Positions 40,995-48,419 of a DNA stretch of 64,000 nucleotides are shown piece after piece. The stretch covers positions 1 through 64,000 of the forward strand of contig RXJD01000076.1 in NCBI GenBank assembly GCA_003987775.1. Direction: 5' to 3'. Position numbers and translations under genes: made by a program. How positions within the stretch are numbered: position 1 is the first letter of the stretch; each line of letters opens with the position of its first letter. Under the pieces are notes generated by a model, which had not been told where the DNA came from, ran no database searches, and was given only the letters and a program-made list of their open reading frames with translations. This stretch comes from Mycobacterium sp. (GTDB taxonomy: Bacteria > Actinomycetota > Actinomycetes > Mycobacteriales > Mycobacteriaceae).

Positions 40995-42275
40995 ATGGGT
41001 AACGAGTCGTCCGGGATTCTCGACGAGTTGGGCTGGCGTGGGCTGATCGCGCAGTCCACCGACCTCGACGCGCTGGCGGCCGAGGCGCAGCGCGGACCGA
41101 TGACCGTCTACGCCGGATTCGACCCCACCGCCGCGAGCCTGCATGCCGGACATCTGGTGCCGCTGCTGGCGTTGCGCCGCTTCCAGCGCGCCGGGCACCG
41201 CCCGATCGTGCTGGCGGGCGGGGCGACCGGCATGATCGGCGACCCGCGCGAGGTCGGGGAGCGCAGCCTGCAGGAAGCCGACACGGTCGCCGAATGGTCC
41301 GAACGGATCCGGGGACAACTGGAGCGCTTCGTCGACTTCGACGATTCGCCGACGGGTGCGATCGTCGAGAACAACCTGGAGTGGACCGGCGCGCTGTCGG
41401 CCATCGAATTCCTGCGCGACATCGGCAAGCACTTCTCGGTCAACGTCATGCTGGATCGCGACACCGTGCGCCGCCGCCTGGAGGGCGAGGGCATCTCCTA
41501 CACCGAGTTCAGCTACATGCTGCTGCAGGCCAACGACTACGTCGAGTTGCACCGGCGGCACGGCTGCTCGCTGCAGATCGGCGGGTCGGATCAGTGGGGC
41601 AACATCATCGCCGGCGTTCGGCTGGTGCGCCAAAAGCTCGGTGCCGCAGTGCATGCGCTCACCGTGCCACTGGTGACCTCGGCCGACGGCAAGAAGTTCG
41701 GCAAGTCCACCGGCGGCGGGAGCCTGTGGCTGGATCCGCAGATGACCAGTCCGTACGCCTGGTACCAGTACTTCGTGAACACCGCCGACGCCGACGTGAT
41801 CCGCTACCTGCGCTGGTTCACGTTCCTGTCGGCCGACGAACTCGCCGAGCTCGAGCAGGCGACGGCGGAGCGGCCGCATCAGCGGGCGGCCCAACGCCGG
41901 CTGGCCGCCGAACTGACCACCCTGGTGCATGGCGAGGCCGCCACCGAAGCCGTCCAGCACGCCAGCCGGGCGCTGTTCGGGCAGGGGGAGTTGGACCGGC
42001 TCGACGAGGCCACCCTGTCGGCGGCACTGCGTGAGACGTCCGTGGCGGAGCTCAAACCCGGTGAGCCGGACGGGATCGTGGATCTGCTTGTGGCCAGCGG
42101 TCTTTCGGAGAGTCGCAAAGCTGCGCGGCGCACCATCGGCGAAGGTGGCGTGTCGGTCAACAACATTCGCGTCGGCAGCGAAGAATGGTCGCCGCAATCA
42201 ACCGATTTCCTGCATGGCCGGTGGCTGGTGCTGCGCCGGGGCAAGCGGAATGTCGCGGGAGTGGAGAAGGTTTAG
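40995..42275 (+). CDS. tyrS: Tyrosyl-tRNA synthetase
   Basis: 426 residues, class I synthetase. The HIGH-type motif is HAGH at 50-53 and the KMSKS-type loop is KFGKS ([15 protein letters not shown]). DQWGNIIAG is the tyrosine-binding region and a C-terminal S4-like RNA-binding domain follows ([13 protein letters not shown]). The ATG at 40995 is chosen because the upstream frame is a shadow of the divergent transporter. The last four bases overlap the stop of the converging TfuA gene. Confidence 0.96.
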   Translation: MGNESSGILDELGWRGLIAQSTDLDALAAEAQRGPMTVYAGFDPTAASLHAGHLVPLLALRRFQRAGHRPIVLAGGATGMIGDPREVGERSLQEADTVAEWSERIRGQLERFVDFDDSPTGAIVENNLEWTGALSAIEFLRDIGKHFSVNVMLDRDTVRRRLEGEGISYTEFSYMLLQANDYVELHRRHGCSLQIGGSDQWGNIIAGVRLVRQKLGAAVHALTVPLVTSADGKKFGKSTGGGSLWLDPQMTSPYAWYQYFVNTADADVIRYLRWFTFLSADELAELEQATAERPHQRAAQRRLAAELTTLVHGEAATEAVQHASRALFGQGELDRLDEATLSAALRETSVAELKPGEPDGIVDLLVASGLSESRKAARRTIGEGGVSVNNIRVGSEEWSPQSTDFLHGRWLVLRRGKRNVAGVEKV

Positions 42276-43717
42276 GCGGGGCCACCCAAGGCGCCGACTT
42301 CGATCGAGGGCAGTTGGTCGTCGGCCGCCGACACGGCGAACAGGCTTGCCGCGTTGTAGAACGCGTCGTTGGTCATCAGCCCCCGTTGCGCGAGTTCGAT
42401 GTGGTCCACCTGCGTGCCCCAGCGCATGCTGAACAGCCGCTTCAGCTGAACGGGGTCGGGCCGGTGCAAGTTCAGATTCGGCTTCTGCCGCGCCAGTTCG
42501 TCGCGACGGGCCAATGCCTGCGCGGCCATTGCACGCCAATCGGGCAACCGGGGATCGGTGCGCAGCAACTCCAGGAAGTGCTGGATTGCCGGCAGCGACC
42601 GGGTGAAGAACAGGGTGCGGGTGGTCAATCGCGCCGAGACCGCGACGGGGTCGTCGGCGAACTTCTGCATCTCTTCGTCGGTAAGCCAATGTGCACGAAC
42701 ATGTTCGGGGAAGCCTGAGGCATCGATGATTCCCGATGCGACCGCATAGCGGTGGGCGATCGTTTCCAGCGCTCGCTCGTAGTCGTCGACCCCGATGCCG
42801 GCGACCGCCCGCGCTGCACGGTCGCGCACGCTGCCCTCATCGCCGGGATTGGTCAGGTTCCAATACCAGGCGGCCACCTGCTCCAGGGCGGGGCGGTAGG
42901 CCCAGCGGTCGGTGGCGCACACGCTCAGCAGCGAAAGGACGTCGATGTCCAGGATGTCGACGACGTCGTCGCCTCCGGGTGTCACCTCGACTGGTGTCGG
43001 CGGGGCCCACCGTTGCCGCCAGCGCTCCGACCACACGGTCGGCGGAGGACCGGGACGCACCGCCACATATCTCGGCCCGCGGATCACCTCCTGCAGTGCC
43101 AGCACTGCGTCGGCGTGCTTGATGTCGATCCGCATGGACTTCAATTGCTTTGCCAGCACGGCCCTTTCCGGGACATCGGCGGATTCCAGCAGACGGTTCC
43201 AGGTGCGTTGGGTGAAGGGTGTACGGCGGGCGGTATCGATGAGTTGGTCCCCCGTCGCCGCCGTCAGGACGCCGGTTGTCACTGCCTGCGCGACGGTCTG
43301 GCGGATATTGACCAGGGCGTCCACAAAGACCGGGTAGCCGTCTTCCGGGTCACCGTGCACCATGCCGACTTCGTCGTCGGCGTCGATGATGCCGTCGCGG
43401 TATCCCTCGAAAACCCAGCCGTAGCCCTCCATGCCGAACGGGTGCAGCTCTGCGGCCCGCAGCGCACCCATGCTCGATGAACCGACCACGCGCACGCCGT
43501 CGTCCATCAGGGTCAGCAGTTCCTTGTGCCGCACCGACGCGCTCTGGAAAAAGAGGCCGTCGACGATCAGCAGGGTGTCGCCGGCCGCCAACCCGTAGCG
43601 CAGTGCGTCGCCGAACGAAATCGGTGGCACCACTTCAGCGTGTGGAATCACCGCATGGATGTCCTCGGTGGCGATCGTCGGACCCGCGGTGACGACGATC
43701 CGGGCCGTGGCTGTCAT
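42272..43717 (-). CDS. TfuA-like protein, partner of YcaO in RiPP modification
   Basis: About 481 residues. The first 200 hold the TfuA-like core: [27 protein letters not shown] near residues 49-68 and the hallmark [13 protein letters not shown] at 79-91, followed by [15 protein letters not shown]. The remaining 280 residues are helical and not recognised, so the protein is longer than a minimal TfuA. TfuA proteins work with YcaO enzymes to put thioamides into peptide backbones. The ATG at 43717 overlaps the YcaO stop as ATGA and has an AGGAG site five bases upstream, so the two are translationally coupled. A longer frame to 43915 is a shadow of YcaO. Confidence 0.88.
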   Translation of the reverse strand: MTATARIVVTAGPTIATEDIHAVIPHAEVVPPISFGDALRYGLAAGDTLLIVDGLFFQSASVRHKELLTLMDDGVRVVGSSSMGALRAAELHPFGMEGYGWVFEGYRDGIIDADDEVGMVHGDPEDGYPVFVDALVNIRQTVAQAVTTGVLTAATGDQLIDTARRTPFTQRTWNRLLESADVPERAVLAKQLKSMRIDIKHADAVLALQEVIRGPRYVAVRPGPPPTVWSERWRQRWAPPTPVEVTPGGDDVVDILDIDVLSLLSVCATDRWAYRPALEQVAAWYWNLTNPGDEGSVRDRAARAVAGIGVDDYERALETIAHRYAVASGIIDASGFPEHVRAHWLTDEEMQKFADDPVAVSARLTTRTLFFTRSLPAIQHFLELLRTDPRLPDWRAMAAQALARRDELARQKPNLNLHRPDPVQLKRLFSMRWGTQVDHIELAQRGLMTNDAFYNAASLFAVSAADDQLPSIEVGALGGPA

Positions 43718-44964
43718 GAGTGCTCCTGCAGTGGGGTGCGCAGTGGCGACTGCACCGTCGCCGACATGCCGGGCGCGATCACCTTGACGACCGGGACGCA
43801 GGCCTCCGGAAAGTCGCACACCACCGCAAGGGGTTCGGCGCCGGCTACCGACGTCACGGCCGTTGCCGCCGAAGCGAGCAGTTCGTTCAGCGAGTCGCTG
43901 CTGGCGACGTGCCACGGCGTGGGATCGCCTTCGGGCATGGATTGCATCGACTTGCGGGCGGGTGCGAAGGTGTGGACGCGGGCGAATCGGTGGTAGATCG
44001 CCGAGGGCAGATCCTCACGTGCTCCGCTGATCGCTGTCAGGCGTGACTGCGCGGCCTCGGTAATCGCCCGGGACAGAGCGACATTGGGGTCGTGATGCAG
44101 ACCGCTGCCGCTGAATGGGATCTCCATCATCGGTGAGGTGATCTCGGCGGCGAAGCAGTAGAAGCCGTCCCAGACGTCCATCCGGGCGACCTGCACTTCG
44201 CTGCCCGCACGGTGGATCATCTCCACCAGTTCAGCGCACTCCGAGCGCATGACATCCTCGATCGGCACCTCGAACAAGGTGGAACCGGGCTGCGCGGCGG
44301 CCATGCCGTAGCGCTCCATGATCTCGTAGAGACCGTGCAGGGTGGCCTCGTGATAGCTGTTGCCCGAGGCCAGTCCCGTCGTGTCCATCCCGAAAATCGG
44401 TGGCCCCCAAGAGTCGTTCACCGAGATGTTCACGACGGTGGCCAGCCAGGGCACCCAGGTTCGGCGACCGGTCAGCAGGGTCGTTGCAACCATCCAGTCG
44501 AGCTTGGCGCCGGGGTGGTAGAAACTGCCGGCGGGGCGATTGAGATCGGCCGGGTCATAGGTCAGTGCGTCGGTCAGTTGCGTTGTGGGCGTTGACAATA
44601 GATCAGGCTTGATGTTCTCGACGTGCCAGTTCTCCAGGGACTCCATGGCCGCGGACACCTGCGCGGCCCGGTACGTGGTGGCCTTGCCCTGGCTTACCGA
44701 AAGCGTCAGCGATGCCGGGCGCACCGCCTGCACGGTGGGGATCCCCAGATCGTCGAGCCAGGTGAGATCGGCGACGCGGGTGATGCCGGCCGTCATCAGC
44801 AGCGGCTGGATCGCCGCCCAGGTCTGGTCGGGAGAGATGATGCGGTGGGTGCCCGCGTGGTGACCGATCCGGAGCGGATCGGCGTGGCCCAATACCCGTG
44901 CGGGCCAATGTGACCAATCCGGGCCGGTGATTCGCCCGGTGCCGGTGCCCGGCAGTTCTGACAT
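43714..44964 (-). CDS. YcaO-domain protein (ATP-dependent backbone-modifying enzyme)
   Basis: About 416 residues. YcaO signatures are SQGKATTYRAAQVSAAMESLE from residue 91 (Ser/Ala-rich ATP/Mg site with Glu108 and Glu111), SGNSYHEATLHGLYEIMER at about 200-218 (Glu206, Glu214, Glu217) and SRAITEAAQSRL further on. YcaO enzymes activate backbone amides with ATP to form azolines or, with TfuA and a sulfur donor, thioamides. The TfuA gene follows with an ATGA overlap, and two precursor-like mini-genes lie upstream. The start is uncertain: ATG 44964 is used, ATG 44991 is possible, and ATG 45042 falls inside a stem-loop. No strong ribosome site is seen. Confidence 0.9.
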   Translation of the reverse strand: MSELPGTGTGRITGPDWSHWPARVLGHADPLRIGHHAGTHRIISPDQTWAAIQPLLMTAGITRVADLTWLDDLGIPTVQAVRPASLTLSVSQGKATTYRAAQVSAAMESLENWHVENIKPDLLSTPTTQLTDALTYDPADLNRPAGSFYHPGAKLDWMVATTLLTGRRTWVPWLATVVNISVNDSWGPPIFGMDTTGLASGNSYHEATLHGLYEIMERYGMAAAQPGSTLFEVPIEDVMRSECAELVEMIHRAGSEVQVARMDVWDGFYCFAAEITSPMMEIPFSGSGLHHDPNVALSRAITEAAQSRLTAISGAREDLPSAIYHRFARVHTFAPARKSMQSMPEGDPTPWHVASSDSLNELLASAATAVTSVAGAEPLAVVCDFPEACVPVVKVIAPGMSATVQSPLRTPLQEHS

Positions 44965-45027
44965 GGGCTTCACGCTACTGAGTAAGGGCATCAACGGTGG
45001 GCATTCGGTTCGGTTGGACAGGAAAAT

Positions 45028-45082
45028 CCAGCGGGATCTCATCGCGAGGGGAGGGGGAGGGGATGCGATGAGACCCCGCTGG
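45028..45082 (-). terminator. Stem-loop between precursor-like genes and ycaO, probable attenuator
   Basis: GCGATGAGACCCCGCTGG (45065-45082) and CCAGCGGGATCTCATCGC (45028-45045) pair as an 18-bp stem with one mismatch around a 19-base loop that is C-rich in the transcript. On the minus strand the stem is followed at once by ATTTTCC, and it begins nine bases after the stop of the second peptide gene. This is the layout of a leaky intrinsic terminator that allows partial read-through into ycaO. Confidence 0.7.
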
Positions 45083-45090
45083 GAGTCTGG

Positions 45091-45171
45091 TCATTCGGTG
45101 GCGTCGGCCACCGTGAAGAACGGCATGGAATAGGCGCACTCGTTCTCGTGGAACAGGATCTCGTGGGACAC
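45091..45171 (-). CDS. Putative RiPP precursor peptide 2
   Basis: A 26-residue frame starting with GTG at 45171 behind GAAAGG (8-base spacing) and ending in TGA at 45091. It begins MSHEILFHENE and ends ATE, with one Cys (residue 12). Compared with the neighbouring 25-residue peptide, 11 or 12 positions are identical in an ungapped alignment: Met1, Glu4, Leu6, Phe7, Glu9, Glu11, Tyr14, Pro17, Phe19, Asp23, Ala24 and, allowing one shift, the last Glu. Paralogy of two so short genes beside ycaO and tfuA supports a real precursor peptide. No leader cleavage site is obvious. Confidence 0.72.
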   Translation of the reverse strand: MSHEILFHENECAYSMPFFTVADATE

Positions 45172-45207
45172 GTAAATGACCTTTCGTTGGTTGTGTGGGG
45201 TTGGTCT

Positions 45208-45229
45208 GGCGGACAAGCGGGATTCCGCC
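45208..45229 (-). repeat. Small hairpin between the two precursor-like genes
   Basis: GGCGGA (45208-45213) and TCCGCC (45224-45229) form a perfect 6-bp stem with a 10-base loop, and flanking GTC/GAC can extend it across one bulge. It lies in the 75-base gap between peptide 1 and peptide 2 and might protect or process the transcript. Confidence 0.45.
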
Positions 45230-45246
45230 GACAGGCTGGGCTCAGA

Positions 45247-45324
45247 TCACTCGGCGTCGCCGGCGTGGAAGGCAGGCGCGCAGTAGACGTTCTCGGTTTC
45301 GCAGAACAGGGTCTCGTAGGCCAT
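45247..45324 (-). CDS. Putative RiPP precursor peptide 1
   Basis: A 25-residue frame from ATG 45324 to TGA 45247, with an AGAGGA ribosome site seven bases upstream. It begins MAYETLFCETE and ends GDAE; Cys occurs at residues 8 and 15. It shares the pattern ExLFxExExxYxxPxF and the acidic end with peptide 2. The upstream frame stays open for 68 more codons but the ribosome site favours this start. It is the first gene of the predicted peptide-peptide-ycaO-tfuA unit. The modified residues cannot be told from sequence; Cys/Ser or backbone amides are candidates. Confidence 0.72.
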   Translation of the reverse strand: MAYETLFCETENVYCAPAFHAGDAE

Positions 45325-45581
45325 CGGGCGGTCCTCTCGTGGTTGTGATTTCGTTCGAGACCAATTCTTGGTTGCGCCGGGTCGCCGCGGTATCCCACTG
45401 CCGGCTGATCGGCGGCGGAAATCCGGGTCCGCCGTCGGCATGAGCCGCGTGTCCACCGAACGGGGGACAGCGCGTGCGTTAGGTCGCGGCCGCCCGGAAA
45501 GGCGGCATCGAAACGCGCTAGTGGGCAAAGCTTTACCTCACCGTGTTGCGAATGTGACAGTTGTTCAGCACTGTTGTCACG
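45325..45581. other. Divergent region between the RiPP locus and the DUF732 gene
   Basis: 257 bases hold the promoters of two divergent units. ACCAA-N3-TTGGT (45360-45372) is an inverted repeat 36 bases upstream of peptide 1 and may be an operator. GTGACAGT (45554-45561) and ACTGTTGTCAC (45570-45580) form a hairpin directly before the DUF732 start. No clear -10/-35 pair was found. Confidence 0.35.
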
Positions 45582-45932
45582 ATGACCGCACCCGCGATCG
45601 CCCTCAGGCTCCTGGCTCTGGCCACCGGAGTGTTCGGAGTGTCGGCCACGGTCGCGGCACCGATCCATGCCGACATGCTGGGAAACGCGTTCCTGAACGC
45701 GCTCACCAACGCGGGCGTGCCGTACAGCCAGCCCGCCACTGCGGTAGCGCTGGGCCGCTCGGTTTGTCCCAAGGCGCTCTCGCCCGGTGGATCGTTCGAC
45801 TCCATCGTGTCCGAGATGGCCGAGCTCAACAATCTGCCGCGGGAGCGGGCGGCCGCGTTCACCATCGTCGCGATTGCGACCTACTGTCCGGCCCTGATCT
45901 CCCCGATGCTGCCGCACCGGCTGCAGGCCTAG
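45582..45932 (+). CDS. Secreted DUF732-type protein (in lprJ position)
   Basis: 116 residues. A signal peptide covers about residues 1-28 (hydrophobic LRLLALATGVFGVSATVAA, then AxA-type site PIHA/D). The mature part has the DUF732 pattern: NAFLNALTNAGVPYS, AVALGRSVCPKAL and IVAIATYCPALI, with two Cys likely to form a disulfide. Mtb has the lipoprotein gene lprJ here after tyrS, but no lipobox Cys is present in this signal peptide, so it is predicted to be released rather than lipid-anchored. An in-frame TTG at 45561 is an alternative start. Function unknown. Confidence 0.75.
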   Translation: MTAPAIALRLLALATGVFGVSATVAAPIHADMLGNAFLNALTNAGVPYSQPATAVALGRSVCPKALSPGGSFDSIVSEMAELNNLPRERAAAFTIVAIATYCPALISPMLPHRLQA

Positions 45933-46292
45933 TGCCAGTACCCGGCATGGTCGGCGGATCCGGAACGGCCGGCGCTGCCGCCGTTGCCGTAGAGCCGGCC
46001 GGCGCTTCCGCCGTCACCACCGGGGGTGGCGGCGTAGGAGCCTGAGCTATTGCTCAACGTGGCCACGAACTAGTGCTGCAAGCCCGCGCCGGAGCACTGA
46101 CCAGCTGATACTGCACACCATGACCACCGGACAACGCCGCAACCGGCACCGACACCTCATCGGCAGCCGCTGAGCGAACGCGGACGTGGAGAGTGCGGCC
46201 GTGACATTGGTGGCACCGATCGACGAACTGATTGTCGCCAGATCGGCGGCCGCCGCTGCCACGAATTCGGGGAGCACGCTGACAAAAGGCAT
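45929..46292 (-). pseudogene. PE_PGRS pseudogene, frameshifted
   Basis: The start at 46292 reads MPFVSVLPEFVAAAAADLAT, a PE N-terminus, then loses frame after about 32 residues. The PE core continues in another frame (AAADEVSVPVAALSGGHG, then APARA). It shifts again to FVATLSNSSGSYAATPGGDG followed by a very short GGSAGR/GNGGSAGR stretch and a stop at 45929. At least two frameshifts are therefore needed to restore a PE_PGRS protein, and its glycine tail is reduced to a few repeats. The stop shares CTAG with the DUF732 stop. Confidence 0.8.
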
Positions 46293-46412
46293 GACTCATG
46301 CTGGGCAGCGAGCGTGAGGCGAAGTATGAAAAGTCATGAAATGCGCTGGTAGCAGCGCTGCCCGGCACAGCGCCGACAGGACCGCAGATTATGAGTGCAG
46401 CGGCCGTACCCG

Positions 46413-46418
46413 TAACCT
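46413..46418 (+). promoter_or_regulatory. -10 element for a leaderless transcript
   Basis: TAACCT fits TAnnnT and ends seven bases before the GTG at 46426. Transcription would begin at or next to the start codon, which also explains why no ribosome site is seen. Confidence 0.5.
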
Positions 46419-46425
46419 CTAGCGG

Positions 46426-47208
46426 GTGGTTGATGACAGGCGCGGTCGTAGCAGCGAGCGGCGACCGCGGTCCGGGTCCAACGGCATGCCGCGACGATCG
46501 GGACCGGGCCGGGCACGACCGGCACAACCGCAGGCCGATGCCGCCCCCGCCGGACCGCCGATTCCCGCGGATATCGAGGCCCGGCAACTGGCGCCCGATG
46601 TGCGACGTGAGCTGACCACGCTGGACCGGGCCACTGCAGACGCGGTGGCCCGGCATCTCGTCGCCGCGGGTGGTCTGCTCGACGAAGACCCCGAGGCCGC
46701 CCTCAGCCATGCCCGCGCGGCCCGCGCTCGTGCCAGCCGGATCGCCGCGGTTCGTGAGGCGGTAGGCATCGCCGCGTACCACTGCGGCGACTGGGGCCAG
46801 GCGCTGGCCGAATTCCGTGCCGCCCGGCGGATGGGCAGCAAGTCCCCGTTGCTGGCTCTGATCGCCGACTGCGAGCGCGGCCTCGGCCGCCCGCAGCGCG
46901 CGATCGACCTGGCGCGCGGACCCGAGGCTGCCGAGCTCACCGGTGACGACGCTGACGAATTGCGCATCGTCGCCGCCGGTGCCCGCGCCGACCTCGGCCA
47001 GCTCGATCAGGCACTGACCGTGCTGTCCACCCCGCAGCTCGACCCGACCCGCACCGGCTCGACGGCCGCCCGACTGTTCTATGCCTACGCTGAAACGCTG
47101 CTGGCGCTTGGACGCGGCGAGGAAGCACTGCAGTGGTTCCTGCGTTCGGCGGCCGCCGACATCGAGGGCATCACCGATGCCGAAGACCGGGTCAGCGAAC
47201 TTGGCTGA
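46426..47208 (+). CDS. TPR-like helical repeat protein
   Basis: 260 residues, corresponding to Mtb Rv1691. An Arg/Pro-rich N-terminal 45 residues is followed by paired helices with TPR-like character (ALSHARAARARASR, GIAAYHCGDWGQALAEFRAARR, LFYAYAETLLALGRGEEALQWF). No catalytic motif is seen; a protein-binding scaffold is likely. It is probably leaderless and is followed after one base by the phosphatase gene. Confidence 0.85.
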   Translation: MVDDRRGRSSERRPRSGSNGMPRRSGPGRARPAQPQADAAPAGPPIPADIEARQLAPDVRRELTTLDRATADAVARHLVAAGGLLDEDPEAALSHARAARARASRIAAVREAVGIAAYHCGDWGQALAEFRAARRMGSKSPLLALIADCERGLGRPQRAIDLARGPEAAELTGDDADELRIVAAGARADLGQLDQALTVLSTPQLDPTRTGSTAARLFYAYAETLLALGRGEEALQWFLRSAAADIEGITDAEDRVSELG

Positions 47209-47209
47209 G

Positions 47210-48211
47210 ATGAATAGCATTGCGCGGCAATATGATTGCCTGTTACTCGACCTCGACGGGACAGTCTTTCGCGGCCATCAGCCCACCGAGGGTGCCGTGG
47301 ATTCGCTGGACGCGATAGACAGCCGCAAGCTGTTCGTCACCAACAACGCGTCCCGCAGCGCCGACGAAGTCGCCGCGCATCTGCGCGACCTCGGCTTCAC
47401 CGCCGGCAGCGACGACGTCGTCACCAGCGCCCAAAGTGCGGCCCACCTGCTCGCTGCGCAGTTGCCACCGGGTTCGAAGGTGCTGATCGTCGGCACCGAC
47501 GCATTGGCCGACGAGATCACCACCGCGGGTTTGCGTCCGGTCCGTCGTTTCGAAGACGAACCGGACGCCGTCGTACAGGGCCTTTCCATGACTATCGGCT
47601 GGCCCGACCTGGCCGAGGCCGCACTGGCCATCCGGGCGGGTGCGTTGTGGGTGGCGGCCAACGTCGACGTCACCCTGCCGACCGAGCGAGGATTGTTGCC
47701 CGGCAATGGATCTCTGGTGGCGGCCCTGCGGGCGGCCACCGGTGAGCAGCCGCAGGTGGCCGGCAAACCAGGGCCTCAATTGATGAAGGACGCGATCGGC
47801 CGTGGCGATTTCACGGCGCCGCTGGTCGTGGGTGACCGGCTCGACACCGACATCGAAGGCGCGAATTCAGCCGAGCTGCCCAGCCTGATGGTGCTCACCG
47901 GAGTGAACTCCGCCCGGGACGCCGTCTTCGCCGAGCCCGCGCAGCGACCTACCTATATCGGGTACGACCTGCGATCGCTGCACCAGGACGGCACGCTGTT
48001 GAAGGTGGGACCCAAGCCGGGCTGGCAGGTCGAGGTCGCGGACGCGGTGGCGACGGTGACGGCCACCGACGACCACCAGGACGACGACCTCGCGATCGTC
48101 CGCGCCGTCGCCAGTGCCATCTGGGAGGTGGCGGGCCCGGTGCAGATCGAAGCCGGCGACGAAAAGGCCCGCGACGCCCTGGACCGCTGGTCCCTGATGC
48201 ACGGCGAGTAA
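47210..48211 (+). CDS. HAD-superfamily phosphatase (glycerol-3-phosphate phosphatase-like)
   Basis: 333 residues matching Mtb Rv1692, described as a glycerol-3-phosphate phosphatase in phospholipid head-group recycling. HAD motifs: I LLLDLDGTVF at about 10-19, II FVTNNAS, III AGKPGPQLM and IV VVGDRLDTDIEGA. The C2-type cap lies between II and III, and an additional C-terminal GNAT-like tail of about 90 residues follows. ATG 47210 is used; TTG 47201 is an alternative overlapping the previous gene. Confidence 0.9.
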   Translation: MNSIARQYDCLLLDLDGTVFRGHQPTEGAVDSLDAIDSRKLFVTNNASRSADEVAAHLRDLGFTAGSDDVVTSAQSAAHLLAAQLPPGSKVLIVGTDALADEITTAGLRPVRRFEDEPDAVVQGLSMTIGWPDLAEAALAIRAGALWVAANVDVTLPTERGLLPGNGSLVAALRAATGEQPQVAGKPGPQLMKDAIGRGDFTAPLVVGDRLDTDIEGANSAELPSLMVLTGVNSARDAVFAEPAQRPTYIGYDLRSLHQDGTLLKVGPKPGWQVEVADAVATVTATDDHQDDDLAIVRAVASAIWEVAGPVQIEAGDEKARDALDRWSLMHGE

Positions 48212-48234
48212 CCGGTGACTACCGTAGGAGCGCA

Positions 48235-48411
48235 ATGACTATCGATCCTGAGCAGATCCGCGCGGAAATCGAATCTCTGGTGGCCCAGCTGCCTGACAAC
48301 GCTGACGCGGCCACCGGACCGTCCCTCGAGGAGCTCGAAGACATCGCCCGCCGCCTCTCCGAGGCGCACGACGTGTTGCTGCGGGCGCTGGAGTCGGCGG
48401 AGAAGGGCTGA
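48235..48411 (+). CDS. Conserved small helical protein
   Basis: 58 residues, short enough to be missed, with AGGAG six bases before the ATG. It reads MTIDPEQIRAEIESLVAQL, then SLEELEDIARRLSEAHD. Highly charged and all-helical, it corresponds to Mtb Rv1693, which lies in the same place before tlyA. Function unknown. It ends eight bases before tlyA. Confidence 0.88.
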   Translation: MTIDPEQIRAEIESLVAQLPDNADAATGPSLEELEDIARRLSEAHDVLLRALESAEKG

Positions 48412-48419
48412 GTGACAGC

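Noticed and set aside
44965..45042. Upstream extension of YcaO starting at ATG 45042
   Set aside because: The codons would lie within the 18-bp stem, have no ribosome site and show no YcaO-like residues.
45046..45064. G-quadruplex in GGGG-GGGGG-GGGG loop on the plus strand
   Set aside because: Only three runs of four or more G are present, so a standard three-tetrad quadruplex is not supported; the hairpin explains the region better.
47081..47209. N-terminal extension of the HAD phosphatase from 47081
   Set aside because: The added residues are an out-of-frame reading of the TPR-like gene; the family starts near NSIARQYDCLLLDLDG.
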